Origin: an uncultured Eubacteriales bacterium | GTDB lineage: Bacteria > Bacillota > Clostridia > Oscillospirales > CAG-382 | Length of the DNA stretch: 30,981 nucleotides | Assembly: GCA_900548115.1 (NCBI GenBank) | Contig: URJL01000024.1 | Coordinates: 1 to 30,981 of the forward strand | Direction: 5' to 3' | Part shown: positions 17,167-25,574 of the stretch, in pieces | Numbering within the stretch: the first letter of the stretch is position 1 | How the letters are laid out: every line of letters starts with the position of its first letter | Translations under genes and position numbers: made by a program | The notes under the pieces: generated by a model | What the model was told of the DNA's origin: nothing | Database searches by the model: none | What the model saw: the letters and a program-made list of their open reading frames with translations, nothing else

Positions 17167-17982
17167 TCACGACACTTTTTTGATCTTTCCCAGCACGAAA
17201 AAGATCAGGAAAAACACCGCGTTCGAAAGGACGATGGCGGCGCCGGCGGGGAGATTTACGTAATAGGCGCACAAAAGACCGAACGAAAACGCCGCCGCCG
17301 AGACGACTCCCGCGCAAAGCACAACGCCGCGGAAGCTGCGGAACAGGCGCATGGCGGTGAGAGCGGGAAAAATGATGAGCGCCGAGATAAGAAGCGTTCC
17401 CATAATGCGCATGCCGACTACGATGACAAGAGCGGTCATGAGCGCAAGCACCGTCTTGTAAGCACTCACGCGCGTACCCGACGCGGCGGCGAACTCCTCG
17501 TCGAAGGTGACAAGAAAGATGTCGTGGTAAAAAAGGATAAAGGTGACAAGAACGATTCCCGCAAGGGGAAGGCAGATAAACAGATCGCCCTTATCGGTGA
17601 GCAGAATGCTTCCGAACATGTAGCTGTTGACGTCCATGTTCACGCCCGAAAGACTTGCCGCCGAAACGCCCGCCGCAAGGCTGACGCTCGAGATGAGCGC
17701 AACGGCGCTCTCGCCCTTGATGCTTCCCCGCTCCGAAAGGCGCAGAAGAAAGAACGCCGCAAGCATCACGACGGGAACCGTCACGGCAAGCGGGGCAAGA
17801 TTTAAGGCAAAGGCGACGCTGAGCGAGCCGAACGCCACGTGCGAAAGTCCGTCGCCGATCATCGAATAGCGCTTCAAAACAAGGCTCACGCCGATCAGCG
17901 CCGCGCAGAGCGACACCGAAAGACCGATGAGAAACGCGCGTGTGATGGGCGGATACGAAAGAACCGCAAGGATAAATTCCAT
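17167..17982 (-). CDS. znuB: Zinc ABC transporter permease (ZnuB-like)
   Basis: 271 residues, ATG at 17982 with AAGGAGG upstream. It belongs to the ABC-3 family of metal permeases: about eight hydrophobic segments, the conserved GDGLSHVAFG segment (about 43-52) that contacts the ATPase, and a late GTLLISALIIFPALTA motif. It forms the membrane channel for zinc (or possibly manganese) import with the two genes upstream. It is the last gene of the zur operon, 16 bases after znuC. Confidence 0.95.
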   Translation of the reverse strand: MEFILAVLSYPPITRAFLIGLSVSLCAALIGVSLVLKRYSMIGDGLSHVAFGSLSVAFALNLAPLAVTVPVVMLAAFFLLRLSERGSIKGESAVALISSVSLAAGVSAASLSGVNMDVNSYMFGSILLTDKGDLFICLPLAGIVLVTFILFYHDIFLVTFDEEFAAASGTRVSAYKTVLALMTALVIVVGMRIMGTLLISALIIFPALTAMRLFRSFRGVVLCAGVVSAAAFSFGLLCAYYVNLPAGAAIVLSNAVFFLIFFVLGKIKKVS

Positions 17983-17998
17983 TGTTTTCCGCCTCCTT

Positions 17999-18703
17999 TT
18001 AAGACAACAGCTTTTTGGCGTGCGCCGTCAAAAGATATTCGTCTTTTCCGCCGTAGAACAGCACTTTTTTGTCGAGATGCAATATTTTGTTCGCGTAGCG
18101 CATCGCCGCGTCCATGTCGTGCGAGATCATAATGACCGTCATGGCTTTTTCGCGGTTGAGCTTTTCAAGGCACACGTAAAGATCGCGCGTCGCGTTGACG
18201 TCAAGACCTCCGACCGGCTCGTCAAGCACCAAGATCTCATCGGTCGCGCAGAGAGCGCGCGCCAGAAACACCCGTTGTCTCTGCCCGCCCGAAAGCTCGC
18301 GCACGGGCTTGTTTTGCAGCGGGAGAATGTCCAAATACCGCATATATTCCTCAGCGCGCGAAAACTCCGTTTTTCCGTAAAATTTCGGAAATTTCATGCC
18401 CGAAAGGCAGCCCGAAAGCACTGTCTCCCGCACGGTCGCGGGGAAATTTTTCTGCGCCTCGGTCTGCTGGGGCAAATATCCGATACGTTTGCGCCTTGTT
18501 TTCAAAAGAAATTCGGCTTTTCCGCAGCTTGTGGGACAAAGTCCGAGCATGGCGCGGACGAGCGAGCTTTTTCCCGCTCCGTTTTCGCCCACGATGCAAA
18601 GATAATCGCCGCGATCGACGGTAAAGCTTACGTTGTCGACAACCTTTTTTCCTTCGAAGACAACGCAGATATGCTCGGCTTTCAGTATCGGTTCACCTTT
18701 CAT
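17999..18703 (-). CDS. znuC: Zinc ABC transporter ATP-binding protein (ZnuC-like)
   Basis: 234 residues. ATG at 18703 overlaps the znuA stop as ATGA and has GGGAGG upstream. ABC ATPase motifs: Walker A GENGAGKSS (39-47), Q-loop LPQQ (77-80), signature LSGGQRQR (137-144), Walker B ILVLDEP (157-163), and the switch His in ISHDMD. It energises metal import on the cytoplasmic side. Confidence 0.96.
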   Translation of the reverse strand: MKGEPILKAEHICVVFEGKKVVDNVSFTVDRGDYLCIVGENGAGKSSLVRAMLGLCPTSCGKAEFLLKTRRKRIGYLPQQTEAQKNFPATVRETVLSGCLSGMKFPKFYGKTEFSRAEEYMRYLDILPLQNKPVRELSGGQRQRVFLARALCATDEILVLDEPVGGLDVNATRDLYVCLEKLNREKAMTVIMISHDMDAAMRYANKILHLDKKVLFYGGKDEYLLTAHAKKLLS

Positions 18704-19689
18704 GACAGTGCCTCCCGCAGATTTTGAAGATTGTTTTCCATCAGCCCGACATAGGTCTTTCCGTCGCGGAAATCCTTTGCCGAAAGGTTGTGACAGGAAT
18801 GAAAAAGAAGCGGCGTCGCGCCCGTACATTCGGCAATGCTCTTTGCCGCGCGCATGTCGCACAATTCGGGGTAGAAAATCACCTTTGCCCCATCTTTTTT
18901 CATCGCGTCGATGATCTCCTTCATGCGCCGAACGCTCGGCTCCGCCCCCTCCGAACAGGTGTCGTAAAGACTCATGTAAGAAAATCCGTATTCGCGAACG
19001 AAATACAAAAGCGAAAACTCGCCGCCGAAATAAAGGGTCTTGTCCTTTGCCTGTTCGGCAAGGGCGCGGGCGTCCGCGTCGAGCGCGGAGAGCGCGTCGT
19101 AAAGCCCTTTTGCGTTTTCGGCATAATATGCCGCGTTCGCGGGGTCCTTTTCGCACAAGGCGTCGCAGATCGTGCGCGCCATATGAAGGGCGTTTACGGG
19201 GCTTGTGAAGATGTGCGGGTCGACGTTGTGCTCGTGCCCGTGATGTTCGTGTTCTTCGTGTTCTTCGTGTTCTTCATCGTCCCCGTCGTGCGCCGACAAA
19301 AGCTCGATTCCCTCCGAAAGATCGACCGCCGTCATGTTTTCGTCCGCCGCCTTGATAAACGCCGCCGCCCACGATTCCATCGCGTCGCCCGTATAAAGAA
19401 ACAGGTCCGCGTTTTTCATTTTCAAAAGCTCCGACATCGACGGGTCAAAGGAATGACTGTCGACTCCCGGGGGGAGCAGCAAAACGACGTCGGCGCGGTC
19501 TTTCGCGATCTCTTTTGCAAGGCTGTATTGCGGAAACAGCGTCGCGACGACCTTTATGCCCTCCTTTTCGGTCGCGCTTTCTTTTTCGGATTCGGAACAG
19601 CCGAACAGGGAAAAGAGAAGAAAGGCGCACAAAAGGACGCTTGCCGCACCCCGAAATAACGACTTTAATCTTTTCGTTTTCGTTTTCAT
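18700..19689 (-). CDS. znuA: Zinc-binding lipoprotein (ZnuA-like solute-binding protein)
   Basis: 329 residues. ATG at 19689 overlaps the zur stop (ATGA) and is preceded by GGAGGGCGAGGG. A lipoprotein signal ends at Cys31 (LFSLFGC). The cluster A-I fold has ligand-type histidines at 79 (VDSHSFDP), 159 (VDPHIF) and near the FHSCHN motif, plus a late Asp/Glu. Residues about 134-154 form a His/Asp/Glu-rich loop characteristic of zinc-specific rather than manganese-specific binding proteins. It captures zinc outside the membrane and delivers it to ZnuB. Confidence 0.95.
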   Translation of the reverse strand: MKTKTKRLKSLFRGAASVLLCAFLLFSLFGCSESEKESATEKEGIKVVATLFPQYSLAKEIAKDRADVVLLLPPGVDSHSFDPSMSELLKMKNADLFLYTGDAMESWAAAFIKAADENMTAVDLSEGIELLSAHDGDDEEHEEHEEHEHHGHEHNVDPHIFTSPVNALHMARTICDALCEKDPANAAYYAENAKGLYDALSALDADARALAEQAKDKTLYFGGEFSLLYFVREYGFSYMSLYDTCSEGAEPSVRRMKEIIDAMKKDGAKVIFYPELCDMRAAKSIAECTGATPLLFHSCHNLSAKDFRDGKTYVGLMENNLQNLREALS

Positions 19690-20150
19690 TTGCCCTCGCC
19701 CTCCCCCTTTTCGATATTCGGCAAAGGCATATTTCCGTCCGCCTTTTTCCCGCTTCGCAGACAGGAGGCGCAAAGTCCGTAAAAGACCGTGCGGCGGTGG
19801 TCGATGAGAAAGCCGTGTTCTTTTTCGACATGCTCCGAAAGATTTTGCAAAAATTCGCAGTCGGCGTGAAAAAGCGTGCCGCATTTTACGCATTTCAGAT
19901 GAAAGTGCTCGCACGTCTCGCCGCCGACATATTGAAAGCACGCCTTGCCGCGGTCGCCCGAGACATAGCGGCGGACGCTTCCCGCCTCGCACAGCCGATC
20001 GAGCGTCCGATAAACCGTCGTAAGCCCGACGGGCGTACCGTCTTCCTCCAGCGCGCGGCAGATCTCCTCGGCGGTCATATGCCCGCGCGTACTCATAAGA
20101 AGCGCTTCGACGCGGGCTTTTTGCTTGGTGTTGTAGCGTTCGTTCGGCAT
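19686..20150 (-). CDS. zur: Fur family regulator, probably zinc-responsive (Zur)
   Basis: 154 residues. A winged helix with VGLTTVYRTLDRLCEAG (about 40-56) is followed by a dimerisation domain with His-rich metal sites (CEHFHLKC) and two structural CxxC pairs (CVKC, CASC). Fur, Zur and PerR are hard to separate by sequence. The assignment to zinc rests on its place as first gene of the znu operon, with ATGA overlap to znuA. It likely represses its own operon through the operator at 20185-20199. The upstream ribosome binding site is weak (AGAGAGAAAGA). Confidence 0.9.
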   Translation of the reverse strand: MPNERYNTKQKARVEALLMSTRGHMTAEEICRALEEDGTPVGLTTVYRTLDRLCEAGSVRRYVSGDRGKACFQYVGGETCEHFHLKCVKCGTLFHADCEFLQNLSEHVEKEHGFLIDHRRTVFYGLCASCLRSGKKADGNMPLPNIEKGEGEGK

Positions 20151-20184
20151 GGCACGTCTTTCTCTCTTTGCTTTTGATTGAATT

Positions 20185-20199
20185 TGAAAATGATTTTCA
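20185..20199. promoter_or_regulatory. 7-1-7 Fur-family operator
   Basis: Perfect inverted repeat TGAAAAT-G-ATTTTCA. This matches the 7-1-7 architecture of Fur, Zur and PerR boxes (Fur: TGATAAT-N-ATTATCA) with one change per half. It sits eight bases downstream of the -10 element of the zur promoter, over the expected transcription start, so bound regulator would block initiation. Confidence 0.75.
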
Positions 20200-20206
20200 T
20201 TTTCGG

Positions 20207-20235
20207 ATTATAGCACGGCAAAATGCGTTTGTCAA
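20207..20235 (-). promoter_or_regulatory. Consensus promoter of the zur-znuACB operon
   Basis: On the minus strand: TTGACA (20235-20230), 17-base spacer, TATAAT (20212-20207), a full consensus match. Combined with the operator just downstream, this is the arrangement of a strong, repressor-controlled promoter. It is divergent from the DUF951-prfA promoter 35 bases away. Confidence 0.88.
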
Positions 20236-20269
20236 GCCTTTTCGCAAAGAAAAATGGGGGAAGAAACTA

Positions 20270-20298
20270 TTTACAGAAGAGGAATTTTGTGGTATACT
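20270..20298 (+). promoter_or_regulatory. Promoter of the DUF951-prfA operon
   Basis: TTTACA (20270-20275), 17-base spacer, TATACT (20293-20298). The transcript would start just before the repeat at 20303, so the repeat forms most of the 5' leader. Confidence 0.75.
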
Positions 20299-20302
20299 GG
20301 TG

Positions 20303-20375
20303 TATCCGGGGCGGTGTAGCCCTCCCCTTGAGGGAAAAGTGTCGCCGATGGCGACAGATGAGGCGCCGCCTGCGA
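20303..20375 (+). repeat. Intergenic repeat, second family, in a 5' leader
   Basis: Order of elements: AGCCCTCCCCTTGAGGG (a decayed version of the palindrome at 218), hairpin GTCGCC-GAT-GGCGAC, GATGAGGCGCCGCCTGCG. It is related to the minus-strand copy at 170-240. It lies between the promoter (-10 ends 20298) and the ribosome binding site (20394-20400) of DUF951, so it is transcribed as leader RNA. Confidence 0.65.
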
Positions 20376-20407
20376 AACAGTACGAGAACAAAAAAGGAGG
20401 ACTCCCC

Positions 20408-20629
20408 ATGCTTCCGAAAAGCTTTAAGGTCGGCGACACGCTCGTCATGAAAAAGAATCACGCCTGCGGCAAGGGCGCCGTTCGGTTTTCGGTGCTTCGC
20501 GTCGGGAGCGACATCCGCATTCTTTGCCTTTCCTGCGGTCATGATGTGACCGTGCCGCGCATAAAATTGGAAAAAAACATAAAATCCGTAATACCGAAGG
20601 AAGATATCGAGAGTACAAAGCATGTTTGA
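20408..20629 (+). CDS. DUF951 protein
   Basis: 73 residues, ATG at 20408 with AAGGAGG seven bases upstream. This small conserved Firmicutes family has a basic, beta-rich core (GDTLVMKKNHACGKGAV) and a CLSCGH pair; with the earlier Cys these could bind metal. Function is not established; it is often found beside translation genes. Its last eight bases overlap the start of prfA, indicating coupling. Confidence 0.9.
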   Translation: MLPKSFKVGDTLVMKKNHACGKGAVRFSVLRVGSDIRILCLSCGHDVTVPRIKLEKNIKSVIPKEDIESTKHV

Positions 20630-21692
20630 AAACTTAAAAGAAGCCGAAGCAAAATACGAATCCATCGGGCAAAACCTTGCCGATCCCGCCGTTGTTTCGG
20701 ACAACGAGCGGTTTAAAAAGCTCATGAAGGAGCACAAAATGCTCTCGCCCGTGATCGAAGCCTACCGCGCCTACAAAAAATGCGAGGAAAACATTGAAAG
20801 CGCGCGCGCCCTTCTTGCCGAAGAGCATGACCCCGCGCTTTGCGCAATGTGCGAGGAGGAGATCCGAAGCGAAAAAGAAAAGCGGGAAAAGCTGGAGGAG
20901 GATCTGAAAATTCTTCTTTTGCCCCGCGACGAAAACGACGACAAGAACGTCATCGTCGAAATCCGTGCCGGCACGGGCGGCGAAGAAGCCGCGCTTTTTG
21001 CGGGAACGCTTTACCGCATGTACACCATGTTTGCCGAAGCGCACGGCTTTCGGATCGAGCTTATGTCGGCAAACGAAACGGGACTGGGCGGATACAAGGA
21101 GATCGTTTTCATGGTGACGGGCGAGGGAGCCTATTCGCTTTTCAAATTCGAAAGCGGCGTTCACCGCGTTCAGCGCGTCCCCGAGACCGAAACGCAGGGG
21201 CGCATCCACACCTCCGCCGTGACGGTCGCCGTGCTGCCCGAAGCCGAGGAGGTCGAGGTGGAGATCAATCCGAACGACCTTGAGATCGACACCTACCGCA
21301 GCGGCGGCGCGGGCGGACAGCACGTCAACAAGACCGACTCCGCCATCCGCATAACGCATATCCCGACGGGCATCGTCGTCGAATGTCAGGACGAGCGAAG
21401 CCAGTTCAAAAACCGCGACAAGGCGATGAAAATGCTGCGCGCACGGCTTCTTTCCGCCGAGCGCGAAAAGCAGGAAAAGGAGATTGCCTCCGAGCGCAGA
21501 AGTCAGGTCGGCTCGGGCGACCGAAGCGAACGCATCCGCACCTACAACTTCCCGCAGGGACGGCTCACCGATCACCGCATCGGGCTGACCCTTTATTCGC
21601 TCGATTCGATCTTAAACGGCAAGCTCGACGAGGTGATCGACGCGCTGCGCACCGCCGACCGCACCGAGCGGCTGAAAAACAGCGAATTTTGA
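20622..21692 (+). CDS. prfA: Peptide chain release factor 1
   Basis: 356 residues, normal RF1 length. The stop-codon recognition tripeptide is of PxT type (RVQRVPETETQGRIHTS), which marks RF1 (UAA/UAG) rather than RF2. The GGQ catalytic loop is at about 231-233 (RSGGAGGQHVNKTDSA). The start overlaps the DUF951 end. A prmC methyltransferase, often next to prfA, is absent here. Confidence 0.97.
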   Translation: MFENLKEAEAKYESIGQNLADPAVVSDNERFKKLMKEHKMLSPVIEAYRAYKKCEENIESARALLAEEHDPALCAMCEEEIRSEKEKREKLEEDLKILLLPRDENDDKNVIVEIRAGTGGEEAALFAGTLYRMYTMFAEAHGFRIELMSANETGLGGYKEIVFMVTGEGAYSLFKFESGVHRVQRVPETETQGRIHTSAVTVAVLPEAEEVEVEINPNDLEIDTYRSGGAGGQHVNKTDSAIRITHIPTGIVVECQDERSQFKNRDKAMKMLRARLLSAEREKQEKEIASERRSQVGSGDRSERIRTYNFPQGRLTDHRIGLTLYSLDSILNGKLDEVIDALRTADRTERLKNSEF

Positions 21693-21754
21693 TCCTCGCG
21701 TCTTTTAATTTTTACCCGCACTGAAATTTCTGTTACGGAAAAGAGATAATTTTC

Positions 21755-22816
21755 ATGATACTCGAAAACACGCATATCTTAGAAATATCCGACACCGCCG
21801 ATACAAAGGACGACCGCGAAAATCTCGCCTTTGCCGCCGAGGTTATCCGACGGGGCGGAACCGTCTGCTTCCCGACCGAAACGGTCTACGGACTGGGGGC
21901 AAATGCGCTCGACCCCGCCGCTTCGGCTTCGATTTTCGAAGCAAAGGGACGTCCGCAGGATAACCCCCTGATCATCCACCTCGACTCGCCCGATAAGATC
22001 GAGCAATATTGCGAGACCGAGGGAAACGCTTATCTTCCGAAGATTCGTCCTTTCATGCCGGGACCGATCACCGCCGTTTTGAAAAAGCGCGCGTGCATTC
22101 CCGACGTTGTGACGGCAAATCTTGAGAGCGTCGGCGTGCGCATTCCGTCGCACCCTGTCGCCCACGCTTTTCTCGAGCTGTGCGGCGTTCCCGTCGCCGC
22201 TCCCTCCGCCAATCTTTCGGGACGTCCCAGCCCCACCTGCGCGCGGCACGTCATCGACGATCTTTACGGAAAGGTCGATGTGATTTTGGCGGCGGGCGAA
22301 TCGAACGTGGGACTGGAATCGACCATCGTTTCGCTCGTCACCGACCCGCCGACGCTTCTTCGTCCCGGCGGGATCACCTACGAGATGCTGTGCGGCGCGC
22401 TCGGCGAGGTCGCCGTTTCGAGCGCCGTTCTCTCCGAGATGAAGCCGGGCGACACCGCCGTCGCGCCCGGCATGAAATATAAGCACTACGCTCCCCGCAC
22501 CCCCGTCTTTTTGGTCGTGGGAGAGGACGAAAAGGTGCTCGCCTTTTTAAAAGAAAAACAGGCGGAGGGACATTGCGCGATTCTTTGCTTTTCGGAGGAT
22601 GTGCCGTCGCTCGGCAAAGAGCTTGTCGCCGACATCGGCGCAAAAGAGGACGCGGCGCTGCATGCGCACCGCATCTTCGCCGCCCTGCGCGACACCGATG
22701 AGATTCCCGAGCTGCAAAGCGTTTATGTCCACATCACCGAGGACAAATCGGGGCTGAATCTTGCCGTTTTCAACCGTCTTTTGAAGGCATCCGCCTATCA
22801 CATACTGAACGTATGA
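21755..22816 (+). CDS. Threonylcarbamoyl-AMP synthase (Sua5/TsaC2)
   Basis: 353 residues. It makes threonylcarbamoyl-AMP from threonine, bicarbonate and ATP for the universal t6A37 modification of tRNAs reading ANN codons. The YrdC domain (about 20-210) shows GGTVCFPTETVYGLG, KGRPQDNPL, SVGVRIPSHP, APSANLSG and the LRPGG motif. A C-terminal Sua5 domain (about 225-350) makes this the long form. The ribosome binding site is poor (GGAAAAGAGA), with a 62-base gap after prfA. Confidence 0.95.
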   Translation: MILENTHILEISDTADTKDDRENLAFAAEVIRRGGTVCFPTETVYGLGANALDPAASASIFEAKGRPQDNPLIIHLDSPDKIEQYCETEGNAYLPKIRPFMPGPITAVLKKRACIPDVVTANLESVGVRIPSHPVAHAFLELCGVPVAAPSANLSGRPSPTCARHVIDDLYGKVDVILAAGESNVGLESTIVSLVTDPPTLLRPGGITYEMLCGALGEVAVSSAVLSEMKPGDTAVAPGMKYKHYAPRTPVFLVVGEDEKVLAFLKEKQAEGHCAILCFSEDVPSLGKELVADIGAKEDAALHAHRIFAALRDTDEIPELQSVYVHITEDKSGLNLAVFNRLLKASAYHILNV

Positions 22817-22860
22817 CCCCGAAAAAAGCAAAACAGGAATAAAAAAGGACAGAAAAGAAA

Positions 22861-23469
22861 ATGCTGATCATCGGACTTACAGGTCCCTCGGGGGCGGGAA
22901 AAGGAACCTTCGCGGGATTTCTTCCCTTTCCGCGTCTCGACACCGACAAGACCGCCCGCGAGGTGGTAAAAAAAGGCATGCCCTGTCTTGACGAGCTTTG
23001 CGCCGCGTTCGGCTCGGAGATTCTTTTGCCCGACGGCGAGCTTGACCGAAAAGCGCTCGGCGCGCTTGCGTTTTCGGATAAAGAGCGCCTTGCGACCTTA
23101 AACCGCATTACGCACCGATACATTTCGGAAAAAGTAAAACAGTGGCTGGAAAAATGCGAAAAAGAGGGTGCAAGCGCAGCGATCATCGACGCGCCGCAGC
23201 TTTTTGAAAGCGGCGAGGACGCGCTGTGCGACATCACCGTCGCCGTGCTGAGCGATTCGAAAACGCGCCTTTCGCGCATTCTCTTGCGAGACGGCGTTCC
23301 CGAGGAATATGCCCGCGCCCGCATGGCATCGCAAAAGCCCGACGAATTTTTCCGAGAGCACTGCACTTACGTTATCGAAAACAACGGCACCGAAAAAGAA
23401 TTGCAAGACCGCGCGGAAAGCTTTGCGAAAAACGTTTTGCGTTCCGCGCCGAAAAAGGAATCACTATGA
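22861..23469 (+). CDS. coaE: Dephospho-CoA kinase
   Basis: 202 residues, ATG at 22861 with AAAGGA upstream. It phosphorylates the ribose 3'-OH of dephospho-CoA, the last step of CoA synthesis. Visible motifs: P-loop GPSGAGKG (8-15), the substrate-site Asp/Arg segment DTDKTARE, a FESG motif after AAIIDAPQL, and the lid RILLRDG. Its stop overlaps the next start as ATGA. Confidence 0.93.
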   Translation: MLIIGLTGPSGAGKGTFAGFLPFPRLDTDKTAREVVKKGMPCLDELCAAFGSEILLPDGELDRKALGALAFSDKERLATLNRITHRYISEKVKQWLEKCEKEGASAAIIDAPQLFESGEDALCDITVAVLSDSKTRLSRILLRDGVPEEYARARMASQKPDEFFREHCTYVIENNGTEKELQDRAESFAKNVLRSAPKKESL

Positions 23470-24053
23470 AAAAAACTTTTACGATCCTCGGCATTCTCGT
23501 TGTCGCGGCGCTGGTCGCGACCCTGTGGGAGCGGGTCGACGATGCGTTTCTTCGCAAGACACATCCGCAAAAATACGCCGAATCGGTCGAAAAATACGCT
23601 GCGGAATACGACGTTCCCGAATCGGTCGTTTACGCCGTCATCAAGACCGAAAGCGGCTTTACTCCCGACGCGGTGTCGTTAAAAGGCGCCATCGGGCTTA
23701 TGCAGATAACCCCCGACACCTTTGACTGGCTTTGCTCCAAAACGGGCGACGAGGCAAATGCTCTGCTTCTGTACGAGCCGGACACCAACATCCGCTACGG
23801 AACATATTTTCTGAGCCTTCTGCACAACGAATACAAAGCGTGGGACACGGTCTATGCCGCCTACAACGCGGGACGCGGGCGCGTCAACTCGTGGCTTGCG
23901 AGCGAGGAATACAACAATAACGGACGGCTGAAAAACATTCCCTACGAGGAAACGGCAAGTTATGTAAAGAAAGTGGAAAAAGCGCAGTCGGTCTATGCCC
24001 GCCTTTATTACGGCGAAAACGGCGGCGCAACCGCCGCCTCGTCAATAAATTAA
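23466..24053 (+). CDS. Membrane-anchored lytic transglycosylase (SLT domain)
   Basis: 195 residues. An N-terminal hydrophobic helix (about 4-20) serves as signal or anchor. The soluble-lytic-transglycosylase-like domain carries the catalytic Glu in VIKTESGF (about 60), then GAIGLMQITPDTF and the AYNAGRGRV motif. It cleaves peptidoglycan outside the membrane, forming anhydro-muropeptides. Coupling to coaE (ATGA overlap) is frequently seen in Clostridia. A hairpin (GGCGGCG-CAA-CCGCCGCC) lies in its last codons; no T-run follows closely, so I do not call it a terminator. Confidence 0.93.
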   Translation: MKKTFTILGILVVAALVATLWERVDDAFLRKTHPQKYAESVEKYAAEYDVPESVVYAVIKTESGFTPDAVSLKGAIGLMQITPDTFDWLCSKTGDEANALLLYEPDTNIRYGTYFLSLLHNEYKAWDTVYAAYNAGRGRVNSWLASEEYNNNGRLKNIPYEETASYVKKVEKAQSVYARLYYGENGGATAASSIN

Positions 24054-24090
24054 AAAAACAAACGAATATAAAACGAAAGGATGATTTTTC

Positions 24091-25497
24091 ATGGCAGAAA
24101 AAACCAAAGCCGAGCTTTTGAAAGAAAAGCTCTTTTACGACCGCAAAAACATGCTGGAAAAAAAGCAAAACCCCGACATCGCGGAATACAACCGCTATGC
24201 CGAGGCGTACAAGGACTTTTTGAACAAGGCAAAGACCGAGCGCGAAGCTGTAGCTTATGCCGTCGAATATGCCGAAAAGAACGGTTTTGTTCCGTTTACC
24301 TACGGTGCAAAATACAAGGCGGGCGATAAGATCTATTTCAACAACCGCGACAAATCGATCTATCTTGCCGTTATCGGAAAAGAGTCGCTCGAAAAGGGTA
24401 TGAGTATTGCCGCCGCGCACGTGGACAGCCCGCGTATCGATTTGAAGCAATGCCCGCTTTACGAAGACGGAAACATGGCGTATTTCAAGACGCATTATTA
24501 CGGCGGCATCAAGAAATATCAGTGGACGACCGTTCCGCTGTCGCTTCACGGCGTCGTCTGCCTGAAAAACGGCGAAAAACGGACGCTTTCGATCGGTGAA
24601 AAAGAGGACGATCCGGTATTCTGCATCACCGACCTTCTGCCGCACCTCGGCGCCGATCAGATGGCAAAGCCGATGAGCAAAGCCATTACGGGCGAAAACT
24701 TAAATATCTTAATCGGCTCGACCCCGTTTGAGGGCGAGGACTGCAAGGACGCCATCAAGTTAAACGTGCTTTCGATTCTGAACGAGCAGTACGGAATCGA
24801 CGAAGAGGATTTTCTGTCGGCGGAGCTTTGTCTTGTGCCGTCGGAAAAAGCGCGCGATCTGGGCTTTGACCGCAGCATGATCTGCGCTTACGGTCACGAC
24901 GACCGCGTCTGCGCTTATCCTATTCTCACCGCCGCGGTCGAGGCTTCCAAAACCGCGCCGCGCCTTACACACGTGACGATCCTTGCCGACAAGGAGGAGA
25001 TCGGAAGCGAGGGCACGACGGGCATGAAGACCAAAGCGTTCGACGATATGCTCACCGAGCTTTGCACGGGAACGGGCGCGAATCCGCACGTTGCCTTCGC
25101 CAATTCCAAGTGCCTCTCGGCGGATGTAAACTCCTGCTTCGACCCCACCTTTGCCGAAGTGTACGAAGCGAAGAACTCCGCGTTCATCAACTGCGGCGTG
25201 TGCCTGACCAAGTTTACCGGCGCACGCGGAAAGTCCTCGACCAACGATGCGTCGGCGGAATATGTCGCCGAGGTGCGCCGCATCTTTGACGACGCCGGCG
25301 TTATCTGGCAGACGGGCGAGCTGGGAAAGGTCGATATCGGCGGCGGCGGAACGGTCGCCATGTATCTTGCCAAGCGCAACATCGACACGGTCGATGTCGG
25401 CGTTCCGGTCCTCTCGATGCACGCACCCTATGAGGTCGTTTCGAAAGCCGATCTTTATTCGGCATATCAAGCCTTTTTGGCGTTCTTTATGCGCTGA
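24091..25497 (+). CDS. M18 family aminopeptidase (aspartyl aminopeptidase-like)
   Basis: 468 residues, ATG at 24091 with AAAGGATG upstream. Cytoplasmic di-zinc exopeptidase that removes N-terminal residues, typically acidic ones. Metal or catalytic motifs: AAAHVDSPR with His110, ADKEEIGSEG near 298-306, AYGHDDRVCA near 270, and late HAPYEVVSKAD. It lies 37 bases after the transglycosylase and is the last gene before a strong terminator. Confidence 0.95.
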   Translation: MAEKTKAELLKEKLFYDRKNMLEKKQNPDIAEYNRYAEAYKDFLNKAKTEREAVAYAVEYAEKNGFVPFTYGAKYKAGDKIYFNNRDKSIYLAVIGKESLEKGMSIAAAHVDSPRIDLKQCPLYEDGNMAYFKTHYYGGIKKYQWTTVPLSLHGVVCLKNGEKRTLSIGEKEDDPVFCITDLLPHLGADQMAKPMSKAITGENLNILIGSTPFEGEDCKDAIKLNVLSILNEQYGIDEEDFLSAELCLVPSEKARDLGFDRSMICAYGHDDRVCAYPILTAAVEASKTAPRLTHVTILADKEEIGSEGTTGMKTKAFDDMLTELCTGTGANPHVAFANSKCLSADVNSCFDPTFAEVYEAKNSAFINCGVCLTKFTGARGKSSTNDASAEYVAEVRRIFDDAGVIWQTGELGKVDIGGGGTVAMYLAKRNIDTVDVGVPVLSMHAPYEVVSKADLYSAYQAFLAFFMR

Positions 25498-25534
25498 TCG
25501 TGCAAAGTGTGCCGACCGCGCCGAAAAAAGCAGA

Positions 25535-25574
25535 AACCCGATCTTTCACACCTGTGAAAGATCGGGTTATTTTT
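25535..25574 (+). terminator. Strong terminator of the DUF951-prfA operon
   Basis: Perfect 16-bp inverted repeat AACCCGATCTTTCACA (25535-25550) and its complement (25553-25568), two-base loop, followed by ATTTTTCT. It ends the plus-strand block that starts at 20298. Confidence 0.92.

Noticed and set aside
24013..24055. Terminator at the end of the transglycosylase gene
   Set aside because: The G/C-rich hairpin lies within the last codons and is not followed by a T-run; the next gene is only 37 bases away and a strong terminator follows that gene.
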